64,000 bases of DNA, taken from Deltaproteobacteria bacterium (lineage in GTDB: Bacteria; Myxococcota_A; UBA9160; UBA4427). The first letter of the stretch is position 1; each line of letters begins with the position of its first letter. Positions 49,462 through 57,906 of the stretch are shown here, in pieces. The position numbers and the translations under genes are program-made. The stretch covers positions 62,001-126,000 of the forward strand of contig JAJDAN010000003.1 in the NCBI GenBank assembly GCA_029261855.1. Reading direction: 5' to 3'. The notes under the pieces were generated by a model. That model did not search any database. It worked only from the letters and a program-made list of their open reading frames with translations, and was not told where the DNA came from.

Positions 49462-50439
49462 TCATACGTGGTTTCGGAGCATCAGCTCCCGGGGATGAGG
49501 TTCGAGGAAGGTCTGGCCCTGCAGGTAGCGGACGTCTCCGGCCCGGGCGTGGTGCCGGATCAGGGTCACCGGAACCACCAGCGGCACGATCCCTTCGCGG
49601 TAGTCGTGGATGAGCTCGGCCAGCTCACCCCGGGACGCCGGGTCCAGCGCGACGAGATGACCGGCGGCGTGCTGCAAGACGTTGGTGTTGCGCCCGCGAC
49701 TGGCGGGAACCCCCAGCGCCTGCATCAGCCGACGCTCGTACTCGGCCCCGAAAGCCCGCCGATCCTGCCCCTTCACCCGGGCGACCTGCCTTCCGAGTTC
49801 GTGGTAGGCGACCGTCGAGTGCGCCATGACCTGCAGCTTCTGCGCCGTATGGAACGCGACCATCTCACCGTTGGACCATCCTCCCTGCAAGAGCTCCTGC
49901 AGACGCGCGTACGCGAAGACCCGCTCGATGAAGTTCTCCCGCAGCACCGGATCGTTGAGGCGCCCCTCCTCCTCGACGGGCAGACAGGGCAGACGCTCGA
50001 GCAGCTCGGCTGCGAAGAGCCCCCTGCCCTCTCGCTGGGGCATCTCGCCCTCTCCGCGGTAGACCTTGACACGCTCCATCCCGCAGCTCGGAGAGTCCTT
50101 CTTCAGGATGTACCCACACAGCCCCGCCGTCGCGAGATCGTCCATTCGCTTGCGGGCCAACGATGTCATGGCATCCGTGTGATCCAGACCCGAAGCGATC
50201 TCGAGCAGTCTTCGCTGGCCATCCGCTTCGACCAGACGCATGGCCGGGCGCGGGACGCCCAGTCCCGCCTCCAGCTCGGGACAGACCGGCACCCAATCGA
50301 AGAACTCGGACAGCAGGTCCGTCGCGAAGCGAAAACGCTTGTGGCCGGCGTCATAGCGAACCGGCTGTCCGAGCAGGCAGGATGAGATTCCGATCCGGAT
50401 CGCGGCGGGCGCTCCCCGATCCTCGGCAGCGGGAGTCAT
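49462..50439 (-). CDS. DUF523-DUF1722 fusion protein (YbgA-type C-terminus)
   Basis: 325 aa from the ATG at 50437-50439, which overlaps the photolyase stop (ATGA). The DUF523 half has IRIGISSCLLGQPVRYDAGHKRFRF, VPVCPELEAGLGVPRPAMRLVE and LKKDSPSCGMERVKVY, with conserved Cys in SSCLLG, VCPE and PSCG. The DUF1722 half (about 175-325) starts at FAYARLQELLQGGWSNGEMVAFHTAQKLQVMAHS. The fusion is common next to photolyases. A Cys-coordinated metal or flavin is possible. Function unknown, but position in the photolyase operon points to DNA or membrane damage response. Confidence 0.93.
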   Translation of the reverse strand: MTPAAEDRGAPAAIRIGISSCLLGQPVRYDAGHKRFRFATDLLSEFFDWVPVCPELEAGLGVPRPAMRLVEADGQRRLLEIASGLDHTDAMTSLARKRMDDLATAGLCGYILKKDSPSCGMERVKVYRGEGEMPQREGRGLFAAELLERLPCLPVEEEGRLNDPVLRENFIERVFAYARLQELLQGGWSNGEMVAFHTAQKLQVMAHSTVAYHELGRQVARVKGQDRRAFGAEYERRLMQALGVPASRGRNTNVLQHAAGHLVALDPASRGELAELIHDYREGIVPLVVPVTLIRHHARAGDVRYLQGQTFLEPHPRELMLRNHV

Positions 50440-51857
50440 GAGGGGGTTCCGTTCACCCGGTCCACCCGGGCGCGCTCGAAACGCTCGATCGCGATCTTCC
50501 TGCGTTCGGGGTGGTCGACGATCGGCGCGGGATAGCGGCGCGGAGGACGCTCCATTTCCCAGGGTGCGTGCAAGAACTCGAGCGGGACGTTTCTCAGCTC
50601 GGGCACCCAGCGGCGCACGTAGCGACCGTCGGGATCGAAGCGCCGCCCCTGAGTGACCGGGTTGAAGACGCGGAAGTAGGGTTGCGGGTCGGTCCCCGTC
50701 GAGGCGGCCCACTGCCAGCCGCCGTTGTTCGACGCCGGGTCTCCGTCGACCAGAAGGTCCATGAAGAGCGCCTCGCCGCGACGCCAGTCGATCAGCAGGT
50801 CCTTGGTGAGGAAGCTCGCGACGATCATCCGCACGCGATTGTGCATCCAGGCGGTCTGGCGCAGCTGCCGCATCCCCGCGTCCACGATCGGGTAGCCCGT
50901 GCGCCCCTCCGCCCAGGCGGCAAAGCCGTCGGGGTCGTCGTTCCACTCGACGAGGTCGTACTCCGGCCGGAAGCTCTCTCGCAGCACCCGGGGCTGAGCG
51001 CACAGGACGTCCTGATAGAACTCCCGCCAGATCAGCTCGTCGAGCCACTTGTCGATCCCCTCGGCGGATTCGGGGCGCAGCGATCGCGTCTCGAGCGCCC
51101 TCGCGAAGCACTGCCGCGCGGAGATGACGCCGAAGCGGAGGTAGGGCGACAAGCGCGAGGTTCCGTCCCGGTCCGGGCGATCCCGGTCCTCGTGGTACTG
51201 GCTGACCGGACCCTCGAGAAACGTCGCGAGTCGTCGCCGGGCAGCCCGCTCACCGCCCGTCGGAAGGCTGATCCGCGTCTGTTCCTGCATCCGATCGACC
51301 AGGACCGGCGCCCGGTCCTTGTCGAAGCCCTCGATCGGCGGCGGTAGATCGGGGCACTGGACGGGAAGCTCCGGCGACTCGTTCCAGAGCCTCCACCACG
51401 CTTTCCGGTACGGCGAGTAGACCTCGTAGGGCTTGCCGCTCCCGGACAGGATCCGCCCGCCGCTCAGGATCCCCTCGTCCCGGACGCAGATCGTTTCGAC
51501 CCCGTTGGCGGCCAGGTCGTCCCGGACAGCGGCGTCCCGGCGTCGACCGAACGGGGTCGTGGCCGCCCCGAACGACAACGAGCGCGCGCCGGTCTCGACG
51601 ACCAGCCCGGGGAGCACGTCCTCGGGAAGACCCCGCCGGATCACCAGCGGCAACCCCCGTCGGTCCAGCTCGGCGCCGAGCCGCTCCAGGCAATCGAGCA
51701 GGAAGCGTGCGCGCGGAGAGACCTCCGGTGAACCGGGCATGAGGCGCGGATCGATCACGAAGACGGGAAGCCACTCTTCGCAGCTTGCCAGCATCTCGTT
51801 GAGGGCGCGGTTGTCGCGCAGCCGGAGGTCGTTTCGGAACCAGTGGATGCCTCGCAT
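50436..51857 (-). CDS. phrB: Deoxyribodipyrimidine photo-lyase
   Basis: 473 aa from the ATG at 51855-51857, chosen because MRGIHWFRNDLRLRDN matches the family N-terminus. An ATG at 51875 is possible but lies before the putative -10. The antenna domain spans 1-130. FAD-binding segments are TRLSPYLRFGVIS, DELIWREFYQDVL, and the run WMHNRVRMIVASFLTKDLLIDWRRGEALFMDLLVDGDPASNNGGWQWAASTGTDPQPYFRVFNP with the conserved NNGGWQW. It repairs cyclobutane pyrimidine dimers using blue light. It is first of the minus-strand light operon, next to the CarH/LitR-type regulator. Confidence 0.95.
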   Translation of the reverse strand: MRGIHWFRNDLRLRDNRALNEMLASCEEWLPVFVIDPRLMPGSPEVSPRARFLLDCLERLGAELDRRGLPLVIRRGLPEDVLPGLVVETGARSLSFGAATTPFGRRRDAAVRDDLAANGVETICVRDEGILSGGRILSGSGKPYEVYSPYRKAWWRLWNESPELPVQCPDLPPPIEGFDKDRAPVLVDRMQEQTRISLPTGGERAARRRLATFLEGPVSQYHEDRDRPDRDGTSRLSPYLRFGVISARQCFARALETRSLRPESAEGIDKWLDELIWREFYQDVLCAQPRVLRESFRPEYDLVEWNDDPDGFAAWAEGRTGYPIVDAGMRQLRQTAWMHNRVRMIVASFLTKDLLIDWRRGEALFMDLLVDGDPASNNGGWQWAASTGTDPQPYFRVFNPVTQGRRFDPDGRYVRRWVPELRNVPLEFLHAPWEMERPPRRYPAPIVDHPERRKIAIERFERARVDRVNGTPS

Positions 51858-51888
51858 GACAAGGGAGCGTGTCATGCATTGGCTACGT

Positions 51889-51910
51889 TGTCAATATTTT
51901 TTCTGGACAA
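51889..51910 (-). promoter_or_regulatory. Promoter/operator candidate before phrB
   Basis: On the minus strand TTGTCCA (51910-51904), nine A/T-rich bases, then TTGACA (51894-51889) forms a -35-like hexamer. The same arrangement precedes the divergent operon (52878). It is also an inverted repeat GTTGTC-N13-GACAAC at 51887-51911. A matching -10 is poor (CACGCT at 51871-51866), so an activator or a derepressed start is possible. Confidence 0.5.
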
Positions 51911-51934
51911 CCTCTCGAGCGAAATGAGCCACCC

Positions 51935-52837
51935 TCAGGGGCGGGCAGCGAGGCGCAGAAGCTCGACTCGCTGCTCGAGCCGCGCCAGGACGTCGAGCAG
52001 GCGGACCCGCTGGGGGACCTCGACACCACTGGCCCCGGGACCCCCGAGCCAGATCTCCACTTCTGGCGGGAGCGCATCGCACAGGGATTCCAGGTCGCGC
52101 ACCAGCTCTGCCACGGGCTGGGCAACGGCCCCCAGCGCGACGGCGGACGCACCGGTCACCCCGGCGGCGTAGACCAGTTCGCTCACGGGCAGCTCGGCCC
52201 CCAGGTAGAGCGGCTGCGCGCCAGCACCCAGGGTTACGAGGGCCGCGATCAGCAGCCCGATGTCGTGGCGTTCCCCGGGAAGCGTGGCGAACACGACGAC
52301 GGGAGCGTCCCGATGAGCGGCGGTCGGTCGCAACGCCGAGCCCAGCAGGGACCGCAGCAGTGCCGAGCCCAGATGCTCGGAGGCGACGCAGAGCCTCTCT
52401 TCCTGCCATTCCTGGCCGATTTTCGTCAGGAGTGGAAGTGCGAATTCCTTCGCAAAGCGGACCGGGCCGAGGCCCGCCAGCTGGCCGGCGATCACGCGCT
52501 CGGCGGCGACGCCGTCGAGCGCGCCCAGCGCCGCGAGGGCCTCCTCGATGGGACCCGTATCCGGCGCAAGGCGCACGGAGACTCTCCCTTCGAGCTCGCC
52601 GTCGGACAGCCGCGCCACCTCGCCGATGCGGTGCCCCGCGTCGACGGCGGCCTTCAACAGCCTCAACCGATCGATGTCCCGGGCGCGATAGCGACGGGTT
52701 CCCCCCGGCGTCCGAATGGGCTCGACCGCCGCATAGCGGCGCTCCCATGCTCTCAGCACGTCGGGGGAAACGCCGGTGAGACGCGCGACTCGACCGACCG
52801 CGTAGGTCTCTTCCGCCCGGGCGTCCTTCTCGGCCAT
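51935..52837 (-). CDS. MerR-family cobalamin-binding light regulator (CarH/LitR type)
   Basis: 300 aa. An N-terminal MerR HTH is YAVGRVARLTGVSPDVLRAWERRYAAVEPIRTPGGTRRYRARDIDRLRLLKAAVDAGHRIGEVARL. A B12-binding module follows: Trp144 and Glu154-His155 in WQEERLCVASEHLG give the W-x9-EH motif that caps adenosylcobalamin in CarH; the lower-ligand His191 is in GERHDIG, the ExHxxG form. In the dark CarH/LitR proteins bind AdoCbl, tetramerise and repress; light cleaves the Co-C bond. It sits between the photolyase operon and the plus-strand lipid operon, so it probably controls both in response to light. Cofactor identity needs confirmation. Confidence 0.9.
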   Translation of the reverse strand: MAEKDARAEETYAVGRVARLTGVSPDVLRAWERRYAAVEPIRTPGGTRRYRARDIDRLRLLKAAVDAGHRIGEVARLSDGELEGRVSVRLAPDTGPIEEALAALGALDGVAAERVIAGQLAGLGPVRFAKEFALPLLTKIGQEWQEERLCVASEHLGSALLRSLLGSALRPTAAHRDAPVVVFATLPGERHDIGLLIAALVTLGAGAQPLYLGAELPVSELVYAAGVTGASAVALGAVAQPVAELVRDLESLCDALPPEVEIWLGGPGASGVEVPQRVRLLDVLARLEQRVELLRLAARP

Positions 52838-52877
52838 GGCTGGAAAGCTAACGCGCCATCAGATGATTGCCATCAGT

Positions 52878-52922
52878 TTGTTCACATTTTTTCTTGACGA
52901 ATCGCTCGTAATCGTCCAGATT
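52878..52922 (+). promoter_or_regulatory. Promoter/operator of the plus-strand light operon
   Basis: TTGTTCA (52878-52884), nine T/A-rich bases, then TTGACG (52894-52899) as -35 and CAGATT (52917-52922) as -10, 17 bp apart. The first part has the same spacing and words as the site before phrB (TTGTCCA-N9-TTGACA). It lies in the 117-bp gap between the regulator start and the first methyltransferase gene, and can serve as a shared operator. Confidence 0.6.
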
Positions 52923-52954
52923 CCCGACTCTCGAATCTGAACAAGGGACCTCCC

Positions 52955-53989
52955 ATGAATCGCGCCCAGTTCGCAGAAAGCGGCCTCGTCCCCGACGCGC
53001 TCGTCCGACGCGGCATCCGGAGCCTGCTCCGCAACCGCCTCGCCGAATCCGTCCCGGCATCCGCCGCTGCGGTGACGGACCGGAACCAACTCTTCCGCGA
53101 GAGCCTGGCCCGCGGCCCGATCGCCGCCCTGCCCGACCTGGCAAACGAGCAGCACTACGAAGTCGCACCCGCATTCTTCGAGCGGACGCTTGGCAAGAAT
53201 CTCAAGTACAGCTGCTGCCTCTTCGACGGGGACATCGACCTCGACGCCGCAGAGAACCGCATGCTCGCCCTCACCTGCGAGCGCGCGCAAGTCGAAGACG
53301 GCATGTCCGTGCTGGACCTCGGATGTGGCTGGGGCTCGTTGAGCCTGTACCTGGCCACGCGCTTCCCGCGCGCCCGGGTCCTGTCCGTCTCCAACTCGAA
53401 GCCGCAGCGCGAGTTCATCCTCGGGCGCTGCGAGCGCCTCGGCATCGAGAACGTCGAGGTCATCACCGCCGACGTGAACCACTTCCACCCCGACCGTCGC
53501 TTCGATCGGGTGATCTCGGTCGAGATGTTCGAGCACGTCCGAAACCAGGAAGCCCTGCTCGCTCGGATCCGGACCTGGCTCGAGCCGACGGGAGCGCTCT
53601 TCGTCCACCACTTCGCCCACCGAAGCGCCGTCTACCCATTCGAAGCTACCGGGGACGACGACTGGATGGCACGCCACTTCTTCAGTGGAGGAATCATGCC
53701 CTCGGATGATCACTTGCTGCATCTGCAGCGGGATCTGGTGGTCGACCGGAAGTGGGTCGTGGACGGCACCCACTACCAGAGGACGGCCGAGGCCTGGCTC
53801 GCGCGCCAGGACGCCGCCCGCGACGAGTTGCTGCCCGTGCTCGCCGAGGTCTACGGGCAAGAGTCGGCCGGGCTCTGGTTCCAGCGCTGGCGGCTCTTCT
53901 TCCTCGCCTGCGCGGAGCTGTTTGGCTACCGGGACGGCCAGGAATGGTGGGTCGTCCACGCACGCATGACACCGAGGACCCAGCGATGA
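52955..53989 (+). CDS. CFA-synthase-family SAM methyltransferase
   Basis: 344 aa, with GGGACC before the ATG. LANEQHYEVAPAFFERTLGKNLKYSCCLFDGDIDLDAAENRMLALTCERAQVEDG is the family start; motif I is VLDLGCGWGSLSLYLATRFP; then VITADVNHFHPDRRFDRVISVEMFEHV. It resembles the cyclopropane/coclaurine-type methyltransferase group, with YSCCLF where CFA synthases have YSCAYW, so the catalytic Cys is present. It is the first gene of the plus operon, linked by ATGA to the FAD oxidoreductase. It probably modifies an unsaturated fatty acyl chain or another lipid. Confidence 0.9.
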   Translation: MNRAQFAESGLVPDALVRRGIRSLLRNRLAESVPASAAAVTDRNQLFRESLARGPIAALPDLANEQHYEVAPAFFERTLGKNLKYSCCLFDGDIDLDAAENRMLALTCERAQVEDGMSVLDLGCGWGSLSLYLATRFPRARVLSVSNSKPQREFILGRCERLGIENVEVITADVNHFHPDRRFDRVISVEMFEHVRNQEALLARIRTWLEPTGALFVHHFAHRSAVYPFEATGDDDWMARHFFSGGIMPSDDHLLHLQRDLVVDRKWVVDGTHYQRTAEAWLARQDAARDELLPVLAEVYGQESAGLWFQRWRLFFLACAELFGYRDGQEWWVVHARMTPRTQR

Positions 53990-55269
53990 AGATCGCCATC
54001 GTCGGCTCGGGCGTCTCTGGCCTGGTCGCGGCCCACCGACTGCACCCGAAGCACGAGATCACGGTCTTCGAGGCGGATTCCCGCATCGGCGGCCACGTGA
54101 GCACCGTCGACGTCGAACCCACGCCTGGGTCCCGCTACTCCATCGATACGGGCTTCATCGTCTACAACGAACGGACCTACCCGCACTTCGTGCAACTCCT
54201 CGACGAGCTGGGCGTCGAAACGCAGGCGACGGAGATGAGCTTCGGCATTTCCTGCGACCGAACCGGGCTCGAGTGGGCAAGCCGGGGCCTGAATGCCGTC
54301 TTCGCCCAGCGAAGCAACCTGCTGCGACCGTCCTTCCTGCGAATGATTCGCGATGTCCTGCGCTTCAACCGCGAAGCCCGTTCCCTGATCGAGACGGGCG
54401 AAGACCAGGGCGGGAGCGTGGACGAGAAGGTCTCCCTCGGCGACTACCTCTGTGGTGCCGGCTATTCCGCGGCCTTTCTCGACCACTACGTCGTGCCGAT
54501 GGGCGCCGCGATCTGGTCGGCGGACCCCGCCGCGTTCCTGCGCTTTCCGGCGGCCAGCTTCGTGCGCTTCTTCGAGAATCACGGCCTGCTCGAGGCGAAC
54601 CCGAAGCTGCAATGGCGGGTGGTTCGGGGGGGATCCCAGCGCTACGTCGACGCGCTGATCCGCCCCTTCGAGGACCGCATCCGGACCGGAGCACCCGTGC
54701 GCGCGATCCGCCGCCAGCGGCGTTTCGTCGAGATCGTTTCGCCCGCCGGGACCGAGCGCTTCGACCGGGTGGTGCTGGCGGTGCACAGCGATCAGGCCCT
54801 GCGCCTCCTCGCGGACCCCTCCGGCTACGAAAGGACCCTGCTGCGTTCCATCCCCTACCAGCAGAACGAGGTGATCCTGCACACCGACGCCTCGCTGCTC
54901 CCGCGCAGTCCGCGCGCCTGGGCAAGCTGGAACTACCGTATCCCGAAGTCGAGAGACGGACGAGCGCTCGTCACATACGACATGAACCGTCTGCAGGGTA
55001 TCCATGCGCCCGTCCAGTTCCTGGTCACCTTGAACGGCGGCGACCGGATCGACCCGCGGCGCGTGATCCGGCGCTTCCACTACACCCACCCGGTCTTCGA
55101 TGCCGAAGCCATGGGGGCCCAGCGCAAGCGCAGCGCCATCAGCGGACCGAACCGAACGCACTACTGCGGCGCCTACTGGGGCTTCGGCTTCCACGAAGAC
55201 GGAGTGCGCAGCGCCCTCGCCGCGTGCGACGAAATCGAGGGCCTGCCGACGAGCGGGGGCCAGGCATGA
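53986..55269 (+). CDS. FAD-dependent oxidoreductase (COG2907-type)
   Basis: 427 aa, ATGA overlap with both neighbours. The dinucleotide motif is MKIAIVGSGVSGLVAAHRLHPKHEITVFEADSRIGGHVSTVD (GxGxxG plus Glu). Then YSIDTGFIVYNERTYPHFVQLLDELGVETQ and SFGISCDRTGLEWAS. The C-terminal half has QWRVVRGGSQRYVDALI and a second FAD segment GPNRTHYCGAYWGFGFHEDGVRSA. This is the COG2907 group of amine-oxidase-like flavoproteins that cluster with DUF1365 and CFA-like genes, and which I recall in singlet-oxygen regulons and furan-fatty-acid synthesis work. Fatty-acyl desaturation is a plausible role, not proven. Confidence 0.93.
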   Translation: MKIAIVGSGVSGLVAAHRLHPKHEITVFEADSRIGGHVSTVDVEPTPGSRYSIDTGFIVYNERTYPHFVQLLDELGVETQATEMSFGISCDRTGLEWASRGLNAVFAQRSNLLRPSFLRMIRDVLRFNREARSLIETGEDQGGSVDEKVSLGDYLCGAGYSAAFLDHYVVPMGAAIWSADPAAFLRFPAASFVRFFENHGLLEANPKLQWRVVRGGSQRYVDALIRPFEDRIRTGAPVRAIRRQRRFVEIVSPAGTERFDRVVLAVHSDQALRLLADPSGYERTLLRSIPYQQNEVILHTDASLLPRSPRAWASWNYRIPKSRDGRALVTYDMNRLQGIHAPVQFLVTLNGGDRIDPRRVIRRFHYTHPVFDAEAMGAQRKRSAISGPNRTHYCGAYWGFGFHEDGVRSALAACDEIEGLPTSGGQA

Positions 55270-56042
55270 ACAGCTGCCTCTACTTCGGAAAGGTCCGTCA
55301 CCGCCGACGAACGCCGGTCGAACACGCCTTCACGTTCCCGTTGTTCATGCTCTACCTCGACCTCGATGAGCTCGACCGCGTCTTCGCTGGACGCTGGCTG
55401 TGGTCCACGCGCCGGCGCGCCCTCGCGCGCTTCGACGCCCGCGATCACCTCGGTGGTGGCTCATTGCCCCTGGCAGACGTCATTCGCAAGACGGTCGCCG
55501 AGCGAACCGGGACCGCACCCACGGGCCCCATCCGCTTGCTCACCCACCTCCGCTACGCGGGCTACGTCTTCAACCCGGTCAGCTTCTACTACTGCTTCGA
55601 CGCCGACGACGAGCGCGTGGAGACCGTCGTCGCGGACGTCTCGAACACACCCTGGGGCGAGCGGCACAGCTACGTGCTCGCCGCGGACGAAGCGCAGGGC
55701 TCCGGCCTGCGTCTCGAGACCGCCAAGGACTTCCACGTCTCCCCCTTCATGGCCATGGACCTGCGGTATCGCTGGAGCTTCGAACGCCCCGGCGCGTGGC
55801 TGCTGGCTCGCGTCGAGAATGTCGACACAGACGGCTCGCGCGTCTTCGACGCAGCCCTCGCCATGAGACGACAAGAGATCACGGGCCGCTCCCTCGCGAG
55901 GGCCCTGTCGAGACACCCCTTCCTCACGGCTCAGGCCCACGTCGCGATCTACTGGCAGGCGCTTCGGCTGTGGCGCAAGGGCGCGCCCCTTCACCCCCAC
56001 CCCCCGATGCCGCACGAACGCGGTCTGGAGGTCATCGCGTGA
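55266..56042 (+). CDS. DUF1365 protein
   Basis: 258 aa, ATGA and GTGA overlaps on both sides. Core DUF1365 blocks are SCLYFGKVRHRRRTPVEHAFTFPLFMLYLDLDEL, LARFDARDHLGG, IRLLTHLRYAGYVFNPVSFYYCFD (the NPVSFYYC signature), NTPWGERHSYVL and FHVSPFMAMDLRYRWSF. The function is unknown, but the family almost always sits between the FAD oxidoreductase and the CFA-like enzyme, as here, so it is probably part of the same fatty-acid modification path. Confidence 0.93.
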   Translation: MNSCLYFGKVRHRRRTPVEHAFTFPLFMLYLDLDELDRVFAGRWLWSTRRRALARFDARDHLGGGSLPLADVIRKTVAERTGTAPTGPIRLLTHLRYAGYVFNPVSFYYCFDADDERVETVVADVSNTPWGERHSYVLAADEAQGSGLRLETAKDFHVSPFMAMDLRYRWSFERPGAWLLARVENVDTDGSRVFDAALAMRRQEITGRSLARALSRHPFLTAQAHVAIYWQALRLWRKGAPLHPHPPMPHERGLEVIA

Positions 56043-57376
56043 CAGAAGGCACCTACTGCACCCCGTCCCGGCAGCGGAGGTCCACCCGGCACAGTCCGGT
56101 GTCGGCGACAGTCCGAGAGGGACCGATCGAGCGCCTGGCCCGGGGAGCCGTCCACCGTCGTTTGCGAGGTTTGCGCTCCGGCCGGCTGACCCTGGTCGAG
56201 AACGGACGCGCCCGCAGCTACGGCGACGCCCGGGCCAGCCTGCAGGCGACGATCTTCGTGCGGGATCCCGGCTTCTACACCGCGCTCGCCGCACGCGGCG
56301 GTCTCGGCGGCGCCGAAGCCTTCATGGATGGCAGCTGGTCGACCGACGATCTCACCCAGGTGATCCGGATCCTCGCTCGCGACCCGGAAACCGTCCGCGG
56401 ATTGGATACCGGCCTGGCCCGGCTGATGCGGCCCTCGCTCGCGCTCTTCCACCGTGCGCGACGCAACACGCGGCGAGGCAGCCGCAAGAACATCGCGGCC
56501 CACTACGACCTCGGCAACGACTTCTTCGAGCTCTTCCTCGACCCGACACTGAGCTATTCGAGCGGGGTCTTCGAGCGCGACGACGCCAGCATGGCCGAGG
56601 CGTCGCGCGCCAAGAACGAACGCATCTGTCAGAAGCTCTCCTTGTCGTCCCGGGACCACGTTCTCGAGATCGGGACCGGTTGGGGAGGCTTCGCGATCCA
56701 CGCCGCGGGCCAGTACGGCTGTCGGGTCACGACGACCACCCTGTCTGCACGTCAGTTCGAAGTGGCCTCTCGGCGCGTCAGAGAGGCGGGCCTCGATCAT
56801 CTGGTCGAGGTCCTGCAACAGGACTACCGGGATCTCGAAGGCGAGTACGACAAGCTCGTTTCGGTCGAGATGGTCGAGGCAGTCGGGAACGAGCATCTGG
56901 ACGGTTTCTTCCGGGTCTGCAGCGAGCGGCTCCGGCCCGAGGGCGTGATGGTGCTGCAGGCCATCACCGTTCCCGACCGGGACCTCGACAGCCACCGTCG
57001 CAGCGTGGACTTCATCAAGCGCTACATCTTCCCGGGCGGAGAGCTCGTCTCCGTCCTGGGGCTGTCCGAAGCGGCGCGGCGCGCGACAGACCTGCGAACC
57101 ACGCATCTCGAAGATCTCACACCGCACTACGCCGAGACCCTGCGACGCTGGCGGAGTCGCATGCAGCAAAACATGACACGCATCCAGGCCCTCGGTCTCG
57201 ACGACCGCTTCCTCCGCATGTGGTCCTTCTATCTGTGCTACTGCGAGGGCGGCTTCGAAGAGCGTTCGATCGGACTGGCCCAGGTCGTCTACGAGAAGCC
57301 GGGCGTCCGGCGACCGTCCCTGCTCGGGGGGCTCGCACAGGCCCCGATCCAGACGACCCAACAGGAGAACCGATGA
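56039..57376 (+). CDS. cfa: Cyclopropane-fatty-acyl-phospholipid synthase family protein
   Basis: 445 aa, GTG start overlapping the DUF1365 stop (GTGA). The family blocks are NIAAHYDLGNDFFELFLDPTLSYSSGVFE, DHVLEIGTGWGGFAIHAAGQYGCRVTTTTLSARQFE (SAM motif I) and VEMVEAVGNEHLDGFF, ITVPDRDLDSHRRSVDFIKRYIFPGGELVSV. The catalytic Cys of E. coli Cfa (YSCAYW) is Ser here (YSSGVF). Members of this subgroup in the COG2907/DUF1365 gene set may methylate rather than cyclopropanate the double bond. It acts on phospholipid acyl chains at the inner membrane. ATGA overlap to the DCC gene. Confidence 0.92.
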   Translation: MTEGTYCTPSRQRRSTRHSPVSATVREGPIERLARGAVHRRLRGLRSGRLTLVENGRARSYGDARASLQATIFVRDPGFYTALAARGGLGGAEAFMDGSWSTDDLTQVIRILARDPETVRGLDTGLARLMRPSLALFHRARRNTRRGSRKNIAAHYDLGNDFFELFLDPTLSYSSGVFERDDASMAEASRAKNERICQKLSLSSRDHVLEIGTGWGGFAIHAAGQYGCRVTTTTLSARQFEVASRRVREAGLDHLVEVLQQDYRDLEGEYDKLVSVEMVEAVGNEHLDGFFRVCSERLRPEGVMVLQAITVPDRDLDSHRRSVDFIKRYIFPGGELVSVLGLSEAARRATDLRTTHLEDLTPHYAETLRRWRSRMQQNMTRIQALGLDDRFLRMWSFYLCYCEGGFEERSIGLAQVVYEKPGVRRPSLLGGLAQAPIQTTQQENR

Positions 57377-57906
57377 GCGAGAACCCCGCGTTCACGATCC
57401 TCTACGACGGCGATTGTCCGCTGTGCCGGCGCGAGGTCGAGATGATGTCGCGGCTCGACGACGGACGGGGTCGACTCGGCCGGGTCGACATCGCTTCACC
57501 CGACTTCGACCCCGCACGTTACGGCCGCAGCATCGAGACCCTGATGGCGCGCATCCACGGGGTGCTACCCGACGGGCGCGTGGTCGAGGGTGTCGAGGTG
57601 TTCCGTCTCGCATACGCCGCCGTCGGTCGCGGCTGGATGCTCGCCTGGACCCGTTGGCCGGGGCTGCGGCTGGTCGCGGACGCCGGCTATCGCTGGTTCG
57701 CGCGCAATCGCCTGCGCCTCACGGGCCGCGCCCACGCCTGCGACGACGATAGGTGCCAACCGGTCCCGGCTACTGGCTCGGGGGCGGCGTCGGGCTCTGG
57801 GGCGGCGTCGGGGGCGGGCTCTGGGGAGGCGGACCGGTCGCCTTCCCGTCTGCACGACCCAGCCGCTGAGCGACCGTCCGAAAGTGCTCGATCTGCCAGT
57901 CGCTGA
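57373..57906 (+). CDS. DCC family thiol-disulfide oxidoreductase-like protein (DUF393)
   Basis: 177 aa. FTILYDGDCPLCRREVEMMSRLDDGRGRLGRVDIASPDFDPARYG contains the DxDCPLC motif that gives DCC its name (Cys-x2-Cys), followed by IHGVLPDGRVVEGVEVFRLAYAAVGRGWMLAWTRWPGLRLVADAGYRWFARNRLRLTG. The last about 45 residues (GSGAASGSGAASGAGSGEA) are low-complexity and lie in the region that overlaps the convergent lipoprotein gene. The role is unknown; thioredoxin-like redox is suggested. It is the last gene of the plus light operon. Confidence 0.88.
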   Translation: MSENPAFTILYDGDCPLCRREVEMMSRLDDGRGRLGRVDIASPDFDPARYGRSIETLMARIHGVLPDGRVVEGVEVFRLAYAAVGRGWMLAWTRWPGLRLVADAGYRWFARNRLRLTGRAHACDDDRCQPVPATGSGAASGSGAASGAGSGEADRSPSRLHDPAAERPSESARSASR

